From CALLPQ01 sp038531745 (GTDB lineage: Bacteria; Pseudomonadota; Alphaproteobacteria; Caulobacterales; Parvularculaceae), in assembly GCA_038531745.1 (NCBI GenBank), contig JBCBBJ010000007.1, positions 1-64,000 on the forward strand: 64,000 nucleotides of DNA, in the 5' to 3' direction. The translations under genes and the position numbers were made by a program. Every line of letters begins with the position of its first letter. The first letter of the stretch is position 1. Shown here in pieces: positions 17,177-25,138 of the stretch. The notes under the pieces are model-generated. The model was not told the DNA's origin and ran no database searches. It worked only from the letters and a program-made list of their open reading frames with translations.

Positions 17177-18244
17177 TTAACGCTTCCCAAAATCAAGAAA
17201 ATCCGTGTCTGGCATATCGGCAACGGTATGGTCAGATACCGGCACGGTCAGCCCCAGATGCGTCCATGCCCCTGGTGATAACAACCGCCCGCGGGGGGTA
17301 CGTTGGATCAGGCCTTGCTGCAGGAGGAAGGGCTCGATCACGTCTTCTACCGCGTCGCGTGCCTCCGACAGGGCTGCTGCGATGGTTTCAACGCCCACGG
17401 GGCCGCCGCCATAATGCTCCGCAATTAGACGAAGATACCGCCGGTCCAGCGGATCGAGACCAAGCCCATCAATTTCCAAACGGCGCAAGGCGCGGTCCGC
17501 CACACCGGCATCGATGGGGCTTGCGCCTTCGACAAGGGCCACATCGCGGACCCGCCGCAACAAACGCCCGGCAACCCTAGGGGTTCCCCGCGCGCGCCGG
17601 GCAATCTCCATCGCGCCTTCCTCCGACATGGCAGTATCAAGTTTGCGCGCACCGCGCGCCACGATGGCGCAAAGCTCTTCGGGCGCATAAAAGTTAAGCC
17701 GCACCGGAATACCGAACCGATCAAGGAGTGGCTTCGCGAGCAAACCCGACCGCGTCGTTGCGCCGATCAGTGTAAATTGGGGCAGATCAATCTTGACCGA
17801 CCGCGCGGCCGGGCCCTCCCCAATCATCAGATCGAGGGCAAAATCCTCCATAGCCGGATAAAGCACCTCCTCCACCGCCGGGGATAGGCGATGGATTTCG
17901 TCAATGAACAGAACATCACCTGCCTCAAGGTTAGTGAGAAGCGCCGCAAGATCGCCCGGCTTGGTGATCACAGGGCCGGAGGTGGAGCGAAAATTGACAC
18001 CCAATTCATTGGCAACAATTTGTGCTAAGGTGGTTTTGCCTAGCCCCGGCGGCCCGTGAAAAAGCACATGGTCGAGGGCTTCTTTGCGCTGGCGGGCCGC
18101 ACGCACAAAGATGGTCAGATTGTCCGTCGCTTGGGTTTGCCCCACAAAATCACTGAGCACTTTCGGGCGCAAAGCAATATCAGGATCATCAACGCGCACG
18201 AGCGCATCGATGAGGCGATCCGTATGCGCATCACCCTCGCTCAT
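17177..18244 (-). CDS. ruvB: Holliday junction branch migration helicase RuvB
   Basis: RuvB is the hexameric AAA+ motor that drives branch migration of Holliday junctions with RuvA. The 355-residue protein has LRPKVLSDFVGQTQA at the N-terminus. Walker A is GPPGLGKT at 64-71, Walker B VLFIDEIHRLSP near residue 118, and sensor 1 TLIGATTRSGLL follows. The C-terminal winged-helix domain ends in QGLIQRTPRGRLLSPGAW. All motifs are intact. Its ATG overlaps the ruvA stop (ATGA), and it is last in the ruvC-ruvA-ruvB operon. Confidence 0.98.
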   Translation of the reverse strand: MSEGDAHTDRLIDALVRVDDPDIALRPKVLSDFVGQTQATDNLTIFVRAARQRKEALDHVLFHGPPGLGKTTLAQIVANELGVNFRSTSGPVITKPGDLAALLTNLEAGDVLFIDEIHRLSPAVEEVLYPAMEDFALDLMIGEGPAARSVKIDLPQFTLIGATTRSGLLAKPLLDRFGIPVRLNFYAPEELCAIVARGARKLDTAMSEEGAMEIARRARGTPRVAGRLLRRVRDVALVEGASPIDAGVADRALRRLEIDGLGLDPLDRRYLRLIAEHYGGGPVGVETIAAALSEARDAVEDVIEPFLLQQGLIQRTPRGRLLSPGAWTHLGLTVPVSDHTVADMPDTDFLDFGKR

Positions 18245-18912
18245 AAGATGGCCAACTCCTTCAAGGCACCGGTAATAAGTATCTCCACGTCGTCATTGCC
18301 TCCCTGCCCCGCTTTGGCAACAGCGCGGTGCGCCTCCGACCGGTCATAGCCAAGATTGACGAGCGCAGACACCGCATCAGCGCGCCCGCCCCGACCATCT
18401 GCCTCGCCCGAGGGTGTCCCTGGCTGACTCCCGGCATTAGCGGATGGCGATGGTTTTACCCCGTTTTTGGCGGCGCTTGCCAGGGGCATCCCGGCGCCAA
18501 CTTCTATGGCCAGGGTGCCCAATTTCGATTGTAATTCTGTCACCAGCCTTTGGGCAATTTTCTTCCCAATCCCATGGGCACGCGAGATAGCAGTCACATC
18601 TTCCGCCGCGATCGCGTCATAGAGCGCCGCGGGGGGCAAGATTTGAAGAATAGAGAGCGCATGACGCGCGCCCACCCCTTGAACACCGGTGAGGATACGA
18701 AAGCACTGGCGCTCGGCCTCACTGGTGAAGCCATAGAGGCGAATGAACTCTTCACGCACGATAGTTTCTATACTGAAGATTGCCTGAACCCCGGGCTGCA
18801 GCGTCTCCAGTGCGCGGGGCAAGCAATTGACTTCATAACCAACACCCTGAACATCAAGCACAAGGGCATCGGTAGAAATATGGGCAACGGTGCCCATCAA
18901 TCGGGCAATCAT
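18241..18912 (-). CDS. ruvA: Holliday junction DNA-binding protein RuvA
   Basis: RuvA is the tetrameric Holliday junction-binding subunit of the RuvAB complex. From the ATG at 18912 (overlapping the ruvC stop) it has 223 residues. Domain I starts MIARLMGTVAHISTDALVLD with VQGVGYEV. The helix-hairpin-helix region contains LTGVQGVGARHALSIL and AHGIGKKIAQRLVTEL. An Ala/Gly/Ser-rich linker leads to the C-terminal UBA-like domain (VSALVNLGYDRSEAHRAVAK) that contacts RuvB. The longer open frame to 18969 overlaps ruvC and is not needed. Confidence 0.97.
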   Translation of the reverse strand: MIARLMGTVAHISTDALVLDVQGVGYEVNCLPRALETLQPGVQAIFSIETIVREEFIRLYGFTSEAERQCFRILTGVQGVGARHALSILQILPPAALYDAIAAEDVTAISRAHGIGKKIAQRLVTELQSKLGTLAIEVGAGMPLASAAKNGVKPSPSANAGSQPGTPSGEADGRGGRADAVSALVNLGYDRSEAHRAVAKAGQGGNDDVEILITGALKELAIL

Positions 18913-19451
18913 CCGTGCACCCTCATTTTTTCCTGCAATATATGCGCCTCGCGGTGATGGGCATGGCACAAGGCGACGGCCAACGCGTCAGCAGCATCGG
19001 GCTTTTGTGTGCCGGAGGATGGCAGCAAGACCCGCACCATGGCCTGGACCTGCGTTTTGTCCGCATGCCCCCGGCCCACCACAGACTTTTTAATCTTGTT
19101 GGCGGCATACTCAAAAACGGGAATTTGCGCCATCGCTGGAGCCACCAAGGCGATGCCCCGCGCCTGGCCAAGCACCAGCGCATCGCGCGGATTTGCGTTG
19201 ACAAACGTCTCTTCAACGGCGGCCTCATCGGGGGCAAATTGGGCCAGTACCGCGTTCAAACCGGTCATGAGCTTTGCGAGTTTTTCCGCACGGCCTAAAG
19301 GCACCTTGGCGGTCTTTCCCGCATGATGTGATCCCGGTCGCAGCGTACCCGCCGCCACAAAAGATGCCCGCGGCCCGTCGCAGTCGATCACGCCCCAACC
19401 CATGGCGACGGAGCCGGGATCAATCCCTAAAATACGAATCACAGATGCCAT
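18909..19451 (-). CDS. ruvC: Crossover junction endodeoxyribonuclease RuvC
   Basis: RuvC resolves Holliday junctions by paired incisions. The 180-residue protein has the RNase H-like core with acidic active-site positions visible: LGIDPGSVAMGWG (first aspartate at residue 11), AAVEETFVNANP (glutamate), and DAADALAVALCHAH (C-terminal aspartates). The length is typical. It is the first gene of ruvC-ruvA-ruvB, with 4-bp overlaps at both internal junctions, and follows the Sel1-repeat gene on the same strand after 57 bp. Confidence 0.97.
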   Translation of the reverse strand: MASVIRILGIDPGSVAMGWGVIDCDGPRASFVAAGTLRPGSHHAGKTAKVPLGRAEKLAKLMTGLNAVLAQFAPDEAAVEETFVNANPRDALVLGQARGIALVAPAMAQIPVFEYAANKIKKSVVGRGHADKTQVQAMVRVLLPSSGTQKPDAADALAVALCHAHHREAHILQEKMRVHG

Positions 19452-19508
19452 GGGTCACCTTAGGGGCCAGTGAACAGGCAGGGAACATCTGCGGACAAAA
19501 TTATTGCG

Positions 19509-20714
19509 TCAGGGGCGCAAGGTTTTTGCTGGCGTCGCCGGTGCCGGATCAGCGGAGGCGTTTTCAGGATCTTGCGCACCGGCCTCAATCAGGCGCGCCC
19601 GCAATGCGGCGCGTTGGCCACTTTGAACCGGATCAAGCGGCGATTGCGCTATGGATTTGTCAAGCCAGCGCAAGGCCTCGCCGGGCTGGCGCGCACGCCC
19701 CCGCCCCTCGGCAAGCACAACCGCATAGAGAAATGCGCCTTCATGGTCACCGGCACGCGCGGCGCGTTCAAACCAATCGGCGGCCACGCGGTCTGACTGG
19801 TCAATACCCCGGCCTTCCGACACCAGAAGACCAAGCGCCACATAAGCGCGTGGCAACCCAGCATTGGCCGCCGCCGAGAGCCAATAGACAGTTTGCTGAG
19901 GATCAGGCGCCCCAAGCAATTGGCTGTCATAGAGCAGCGCCAAATTAAACTGCGCATCGGGGTGCAGCTGTTTGGCAGCGGCCAGAAACCAGCGGGCCGC
20001 CTCCTCGTAGTCCTGCGTCTTGCCGGCAGCTTCCAAATAGGCAACACCCAGATCGAACTGCCCGTCGCGGTCACCGGCCGCCGCGGCTTCCTCCAAATAG
20101 CGCACGCCCAAGACACGATCGGGTTCAACACCAAGACCGCGGGTGTAAATCTGGCCCAGTCTTGCCTTCGCGCCGGGATGGCCCTGTTTCGCGGCCAGCG
20201 AAAACCATTCCGCAGCGCGCGGCAAATCCCGCTTGACGCCGCGCCGCCCAAAGGCCAATTCGCCCAGGGCAAATTGGGCATCAACCTGCCCCTTCGCGGC
20301 GGCCCGGGCGTAAAGCGCAATCGCATTTTCAAGATCCCGTGGCCCGCCCCAGCCATTTTCATCAAGCACCGCGGTAATGTGAAGGGCATCAGCATCATCA
20401 AGCCGAAGCAAAGGACTGAGCAAACTGCGCGCGGAGAGATATTCCTGCCGCAGGATTTTATCGAGGATCGCCTCAATGGGGGAGCCTGGCGCGGCGCGGG
20501 GCAATGGCTTGGCACGGCGCGCATCTTCGGCCTCGGCAGGCGCACTGGCACCCAGAACACTTGAATCATCGCGCAGCGGCGACTGGGCGCGGCTCATTTC
20601 TGCGCCGGTAAAGAGCAATAGTCCGGCCACCGTCGAACAGAACACGCCAATGGCATGGCGAGGGGAAACACCGGTCCTGAAGGCCTGCAAAAAAGAGTTG
20701 ATGCTATAATTCAT
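19509..20714 (-). CDS. Sel1-like repeat protein, exported
   Basis: From the ATG at 20714 the product has 401 residues. A hydrophobic segment at about residues 22-38 (IGVFCSTVAGLLLFTGA) is a signal peptide or anchor, so the protein is likely periplasmic. The main body consists of Sel1-like repeats (alpha/alpha units of about 36 residues), with recognisable units such as AQFALGELAFG, AKARLGQIYTRGLGV, GQFDLGVAYLEAAG, AQFNLALLYDS and AYVALGLLVSEGRG. Such proteins are scaffolds for protein interaction and the partner is not visible. The C-terminus is disordered (Ala/Pro-rich). Confidence 0.82.
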   Translation of the reverse strand: MNYSINSFLQAFRTGVSPRHAIGVFCSTVAGLLLFTGAEMSRAQSPLRDDSSVLGASAPAEAEDARRAKPLPRAAPGSPIEAILDKILRQEYLSARSLLSPLLRLDDADALHITAVLDENGWGGPRDLENAIALYARAAAKGQVDAQFALGELAFGRRGVKRDLPRAAEWFSLAAKQGHPGAKARLGQIYTRGLGVEPDRVLGVRYLEEAAAAGDRDGQFDLGVAYLEAAGKTQDYEEAARWFLAAAKQLHPDAQFNLALLYDSQLLGAPDPQQTVYWLSAAANAGLPRAYVALGLLVSEGRGIDQSDRVAADWFERAARAGDHEGAFLYAVVLAEGRGRARQPGEALRWLDKSIAQSPLDPVQSGQRAALRARLIEAGAQDPENASADPAPATPAKTLRP

Positions 20715-20772
20715 GCTAACTTCGTATACTGCGCGCACCCTACGAGAAGTTTAGCGTGGCGGTATCTTTTTT

Positions 20773-21420
20773 TCACGGCGCGCTATTGAGGCGTTCACCA
20801 AACGCCCGGACCGCCGCCGCTGGCCCCGCTGCGTGGTTCCAAACAGCGCCCGAAACAGCGATAAAATCAGCGCCCGCTTCAGCCACAGCCTGGCAATTGG
20901 CCAGCGAAATGCCGCCAATGGCAACGCAAGGCACGGTTGTCATGGCTTGCCACCAAGTCAGAATATCGAGCGTCGCAGGCGTCGCGGTTTGTTTTGTTTG
21001 TGACGGAAAAAACGCTCCAAAGGCCACATAATCGGCGCCAGCTTCCCCAGCCTCCAGCGCCAGGTGGCGCGAATTGTGACAGGTAACACCAATGCTGGCT
21101 TCGGCACCCAACAGGGCGCGCGCAGCATGAAGCGGTTGATCAGTTTGACCCACATGCACGCCATCGGCGCCGCATTCCTTCGCAAGGTCGGGGCGATCAT
21201 TAAGTAAAAACGCCACCTCGCGTGTCTGACAAATGGGCAGTAGCTTTTCCGCCATGCGGCGCACTTGATCATCGGGTACGGCGCTTCCGTCAGGCTCTTT
21301 TACCCGCAATTGGAAACACGCCACCGGGCCCCCATCAAGGCCAGCAGCCAAGACAGCGGCAAAACGGTCGCTATCATCAATTTGTGCCGGCGAAAGTAAG
21401 TAAAGTGCGCAATCGGTCAT
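20773..21420 (-). CDS. thiE: Thiamine-phosphate synthase
   Basis: ThiE joins the hydroxymethylpyrimidine pyrophosphate and thiazole phosphate moieties to make thiamine phosphate. The 215-residue protein has the TIM-barrel signatures: FQLRVKEPDG, FLLNDRPDLAKECGADGVHV followed by GQTD, IGVTCHNSRHLALEAGEAGA, DYVAFGAFFPSQTK and VAIGGISLANC. No other thiamine gene is near, and I found no TPP riboswitch sequence in the 328 bp upstream. The gene is divergent from the beta-barrel gene. Confidence 0.93.
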   Translation of the reverse strand: MTDCALYLLSPAQIDDSDRFAAVLAAGLDGGPVACFQLRVKEPDGSAVPDDQVRRMAEKLLPICQTREVAFLLNDRPDLAKECGADGVHVGQTDQPLHAARALLGAEASIGVTCHNSRHLALEAGEAGADYVAFGAFFPSQTKQTATPATLDILTWWQAMTTVPCVAIGGISLANCQAVAEAGADFIAVSGAVWNHAAGPAAAVRAFGERLNSAP

Positions 21421-21718
21421 AGGCCAAATCCATAACGAAAAGCACCACCAGCGCCAATGAGTGTCCTAGCCAAAAACAATTCGTGCCTGTCCACGTTCAA
21501 CACTCGTCGAAAAATAGTCGTCGCAATGTGTTTAGACCGATTAGGTCTTACGAAAAGGCAATCTCTTCCACTTTAACGTGAGTGGTTCTCATTTTTGGCG
21601 CTGGTCTGCCCCGGCGCACTTGCTAGCCTATGGGGTGTAGCGTGAAAACGTAGGCGCCGCCATTCGGGACTGGTGGCATCATTCGGGGTCAGTCATATCT
21701 AGGCAAAAGACTTGTGTT
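21421..21718. other. Intergenic region between thiE and the beta-barrel gene
   Basis: No gene is visible. It must hold the divergent promoters of thiE and the beta-barrel operon. A small inverted repeat (AGACC, 5-nt loop, GGTCT at 21534-21548) could be an operator or part of a leader, but it is too short to be firm. Confidence 0.4.
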
Positions 21719-21780
21719 GGTACCCCCGCGAGGGGGTTACCCGCTTGGGTGACCGGTGGCAGCCGGCCAGCACGACCGGC
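21719..21780 (+). promoter_or_regulatory. Tandem alternative hairpins at the 5' end of the beta-barrel operon
   Basis: Hairpin A (21719-21741): GGTACCCCC pairs with GGGGGTTACC through nine pairs with one bulged T, closed by a GCGA tetraloop. Hairpin B (21735-21754): GGTTACCC pairs with GGGTGACC through eight pairs including one wobble, with loop GCTT. A and B share 21735-21741 and so exclude each other. A third, weaker hairpin (GCCGG with CCGGC, 21762-21780) follows. They lie before, or overlap, the possible starts at 21749 (GTG) and 21794 (ATG). The layout resembles an attenuator or translational switch. It matches no riboswitch consensus I know. Confidence 0.45.
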
Positions 21781-22585
21781 GCGCACAGTCCCTATGATTT
21801 GCGCAACTATTCTTACCGTGTTGATGTCTGCACCTGCCATCGCCAGTCCTTGGAACCGGCCCAAAGGTACTGTCTTTGTGGCTTCAACCACAGACCTTTT
21901 TCAGGCGAAGGGAGATTTTCTCTTTGATCCCCCGCCATTGATCAACGGCACAAATGACAGATTTACCCGCATCTCCTCAACGGCGTATGCAGAATATGGG
22001 CTTACGGATCATTGGCAAGCCCACGTCAAAATTGCCTATAGCACCGCAACGATCACCACTGATTTTACTGCCAGCCAGGCCGACGGACTTGCGGAAATTG
22101 AAGGTGGACTACAACGTATGCTCCACCGCGGCGCCACAACCAGTCTGGCGATGGCGGTCAGTGCGGGGCGTCAAAACAGCCTTGGGGCTGGCGTGCGCCC
22201 GCAATTGGCCTCCGACGGCCTTGATGGGGAGGTTCGGGTCCTGATTGGAAAGACCTTGCGGACCCGCCGACCCTCACTCTTTTCCACCGCTGAAATCGCC
22301 TATCGTCGCCGGTTTGGTTCGCCTGCTGATCAGATGCGGGCTGACCTAAAACTCGGGCTTGAACTGAATAATCGGTTTTTGCTCCTCTTAGACGCCTTCA
22401 ATACTGTCTCCCTACGGAATGAACGTGATGATGGCGCGGATTTTGATGTGGTCAAAGTCCAACCCTCTATCGTCTACCGTGTTCATAAATCCTGGCGAAT
22501 TCAGGCCGGTTTCAATGCGGAGATTACTGGCCGAAACCTGACGCGGGGCCGCTCCGTTCTGATTAGCCTGTGGTCTGTGTTCTGA
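21749..22585 (+). CDS. Outer-membrane beta-barrel protein, unknown function
   Basis: From the GTG at 21749 the product has 278 residues; an ATG at 21794 would give 263. The longer form supplies an arginine-bearing N-region before the hydrophobic stretch MICATILTVLMSAPAIAS, making a better signal peptide. The mature part alternates polar and hydrophobic residues in short strands (YAEYGLTDHWQAHVKIAYST, AEIAYRRRF, LGLELNNRFLLLLDAF, IQAGFNAEI) and ends in SLWSVF. The C-terminal phenylalanine is the usual outer-membrane barrel assembly signal. I do not recognise a named family. Its stop overlaps the glycosyltransferase start by one base, suggesting a joint export or surface-polymer function. Confidence 0.65.
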   Translation: MTGGSRPARPARTVPMICATILTVLMSAPAIASPWNRPKGTVFVASTTDLFQAKGDFLFDPPPLINGTNDRFTRISSTAYAEYGLTDHWQAHVKIAYSTATITTDFTASQADGLAEIEGGLQRMLHRGATTSLAMAVSAGRQNSLGAGVRPQLASDGLDGEVRVLIGKTLRTRRPSLFSTAEIAYRRRFGSPADQMRADLKLGLELNNRFLLLLDAFNTVSLRNERDDGADFDVVKVQPSIVYRVHKSWRIQAGFNAEITGRNLTRGRSVLISLWSVF

Positions 22586-24189
22586 TGGGTCATCGTGCGC
22601 CGAGCCAACAACCAGTGCCCGCTTATCGCCGGATGAACCCCTTGCGTCGACCGGATAATCCCGATCACGTGGCCGTTTATGGCCTGATCGACAAAGCCCC
22701 CGACGCTTCGGCCCACCGCGTTTTGAACCGCAATCAATGGGTATGGTTATTCGGTCTTATTACTCTTCTGATCACCGGGCTGGTATTAGCCCCCCTCACC
22801 ACCTTGATTGCTGCCAATATTCTGGCAACGGTCTATTTTCTTCTGGCGATTGGGTTTCGTGTCCTCTTGTTCGCGTTGGCGTTCTTTGACCCTCTGCACG
22901 AAGAAGAGAATAGGACCCGCCCCGCTGCTGATAACAATGATACGCCGCTTCCAATCATTACCATCCTGCTACCCGTTTTTCGCGAAGCCAAATCGTTGGT
23001 AATCCTGTCCCAATCCATTGCAGCGCTAGATTACCCATCGGAAAAAATGGATGTAAAGCTGCTCATTGAGGAAGAGGACGAAGACACCCGGGCCGAAGCC
23101 AAACGCCTCAACCTCCACGCCCAGTGGGATGTAGTCACCATTCCCAAAGGCTATCCGCAAACAAAGCCCAAAGCGTGCAATTACGGGCTCCACCGTGCAG
23201 CCGGATCGCTCATTGTTATCTATGATGCCGAGGATCAACCGCAAACCGATCAGTTAAGGTGTGCAACGGCAATTTTCACCAGTGCCCAGCAGGTGGAAGC
23301 AGCAAACCCAGAGGCAAAACCCCTTGCCTGCGCCCAGGCGCGGCTCAATTTTTATAACGCATCCGAGACATGGCTGACGCGGTTTTTTGCCCTTGAATAT
23401 GCCCTATGGTTCGACACTTTATTACCGGCGCTGGAAAAACTGGATGTGCCGATCCCTCTGGGCGGGACATCAAATTTTTTCCGAACCGATATTCTGCGCG
23501 ATCTTGGTGGCTGGGACCCTTTCAACGTCACCGAAGATGCTGATCTTGGCTTGCGGCTAGCGGCGCAAGGCTTCCGTACACAGATTATGCCATCCACTAC
23601 CTATGAGGAAGCCAATTGCCGGGTTGGCAACTGGATGCGCCAACGCTCACGGTGGATGAAAGGTTATATGCAAACCTGGTTGGTACATATGCGCCAACCG
23701 GTCCGGTTTGCGCGCGCCACCGGGGTAAAGGGTTTTGTCACAACACAACTCTTTGTAGGGGGAAATGTCATCAGTGCCGTGATTAATCCTATTCTATGGG
23801 TCTTTTTTCTGGCCTGGCATCTGTTTGAACCGGCCTTTGTGGCGCGGATATTTCCCGAACCGCTCATGAGCCTTAACCTCTTTGCCTTTCTTTTTGGCAA
23901 TTGCTTTTTCGTTTACCTCTTCTTGATGGCGCCGCTTAAACGGGGATGGTTAAGTTTATGTTCGCAGGCCCTCTTTGTGCCTGTTTATTGGTCACTGACC
24001 GCGCTTGCCGCCTATAAAGGGCTTTGGCAATTGATCCGTCGACCCCATTTCTGGGAAAAGACAGACCATATGCTCAGCCCTCAGGCGCAAGCGCAACGTG
24101 CCAGTGCGCTTGCCAGACTGGAACCAGATCAGGAGCAAACGCGACGCGACGCATTGGTAGAAGAGGGTAGAATTGATGCAGCGGCCTGA
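22585..24189 (+). CDS. Membrane-bound processive family 2 glycosyltransferase
   Basis: This 534-residue inner-membrane protein resembles cellulose synthase-like GT2 enzymes that polymerise and extrude a polysaccharide. Two N-terminal helices (about residues 45-95) precede the GT-A domain, which starts at LPIITILLPVFREAKSL. Catalytic motifs are the first aspartate pair in VIYDAEDQPQTDQLR, GGTSNFFRTDIL, the acid motif NVTEDADLGLRLAAQGF and the QxxRW-type motif RQRSRWMKGYMQTW. C-terminal helices follow (VINPILWVFFLAWHL, FLFGNCFFVYLFLMAPL). No PilZ domain is seen. The start at 22585 overlaps the upstream stop (TGATG); an in-frame GTG at 22570 is less likely. Confidence 0.85.
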   Translation: MGHRAPSQQPVPAYRRMNPLRRPDNPDHVAVYGLIDKAPDASAHRVLNRNQWVWLFGLITLLITGLVLAPLTTLIAANILATVYFLLAIGFRVLLFALAFFDPLHEEENRTRPAADNNDTPLPIITILLPVFREAKSLVILSQSIAALDYPSEKMDVKLLIEEEDEDTRAEAKRLNLHAQWDVVTIPKGYPQTKPKACNYGLHRAAGSLIVIYDAEDQPQTDQLRCATAIFTSAQQVEAANPEAKPLACAQARLNFYNASETWLTRFFALEYALWFDTLLPALEKLDVPIPLGGTSNFFRTDILRDLGGWDPFNVTEDADLGLRLAAQGFRTQIMPSTTYEEANCRVGNWMRQRSRWMKGYMQTWLVHMRQPVRFARATGVKGFVTTQLFVGGNVISAVINPILWVFFLAWHLFEPAFVARIFPEPLMSLNLFAFLFGNCFFVYLFLMAPLKRGWLSLCSQALFVPVYWSLTALAAYKGLWQLIRRPHFWEKTDHMLSPQAQAQRASALARLEPDQEQTRRDALVEEGRIDAAA

Positions 24190-25102
24190 CCCCCTTTCAG
24201 CGCTTTTGATGGTTGCATCAACGGCGGTTGTCCTCGCCTATCTTTTTGCGATGGTCCCCGACGCCCCCTTCACCAACGGCCCGGCGGCGCACGCTTTTGC
24301 GGCACCCGTTTCTGGGGACCCCTCTTCAAGCCCGCGCCGGCAAATGATCACAATATCCGCGGGCCTTTTCATCGGCATGATGATGGTTGCAGGATTTGCG
24401 CTCTTAGCCATACCGGGCCAAACCGGCGGGGTCTTGGCGTTAGGCATCGCGCCGCCGCTGGCATTTCTTCTTTTTGGCAGTGGCACCGTCTATTCTGCAC
24501 CGCTCGCAACGCTATTGCTGACTGGTATCGCCATCATTCTGGCGTTTTGCCTCTATTTTTCGGCATTGTTGCGCGCGTCGATTATTTGGTTGAGCGCTAG
24601 TGGCTTAGCCATCATGGTGGCCACAGCATTTGCACCGATCATTTGGCTGATGGTGCCGCTGATGGCCGGCATTGCGTATATGGTCGTCGGCGACAAAAAT
24701 ACCGGTCACGCGCTTGGCACCCTGGCGCTCCTCGCAACGCCTGCGCTGATGATGACGGCGTGTCTTTTTTATTTGAGCGGTGTTCTTGGTTTCGATTCGC
24801 TTTTATCGTCGCAGTGGACATCCCTCCAACACAGGGCCGTGCACCCACCGACTTTTGACACGCTGCTCGTGGCGGGCCGCGGGGCATTACCTTATTTTTT
24901 TCTAGCGCCCTTTTTGGTGTTTTCCTTTGCACGGCCCGGTTCGCGGTCCCGGCTTGTGGTGATGATTGCGTTTGCCTTCGCCATCATCATTAGTATCTTG
25001 TTCAGCAGTCTTCTTGGGGCCGCCGAAATCGGTGGCCTCGCCATTCTATCGATGCAAAGCGCACTTTTTCTGGCCCTTCACGAACGCCAGGCGAGCCGCT
25101 AA
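24176..25102 (+). CDS. Polytopic membrane protein, unknown
   Basis: This 308-residue protein has about eight or nine hydrophobic segments and almost no soluble part. Examples are LLMVASTAVVLAYLFAMV, ISAGLFIGMMMVAGFALLAI, LLLTGIAIILAFCLYFSALL, LGTLALLATPALMMTACLFY and LVVMIAFAFAIIISILFSSL. The start overlaps the end of the glycosyltransferase gene by 14 bp, so the two are cotranslated. I recognise no family motif. The context suggests an accessory function for the glycosyltransferase, such as lipid carrier, donor or polymer transport, but the sequence does not show this. Confidence 0.65.
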   Translation: MQRPDPLSALLMVASTAVVLAYLFAMVPDAPFTNGPAAHAFAAPVSGDPSSSPRRQMITISAGLFIGMMMVAGFALLAIPGQTGGVLALGIAPPLAFLLFGSGTVYSAPLATLLLTGIAIILAFCLYFSALLRASIIWLSASGLAIMVATAFAPIIWLMVPLMAGIAYMVVGDKNTGHALGTLALLATPALMMTACLFYLSGVLGFDSLLSSQWTSLQHRAVHPPTFDTLLVAGRGALPYFFLAPFLVFSFARPGSRSRLVVMIAFAFAIIISILFSSLLGAAEIGGLAILSMQSALFLALHERQASR

Positions 25103-25138
25103 GGGTGAGGCTTCCTTTGCGAAAGTGACGTGGCGGCC

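Noticed and set aside
21421..21600. TPP riboswitch upstream of thiE
   Set aside because: I looked for the conserved CUGAGA and ACCUGA/GGAUAAUGCCAGCG-type boxes on the minus strand and found none.
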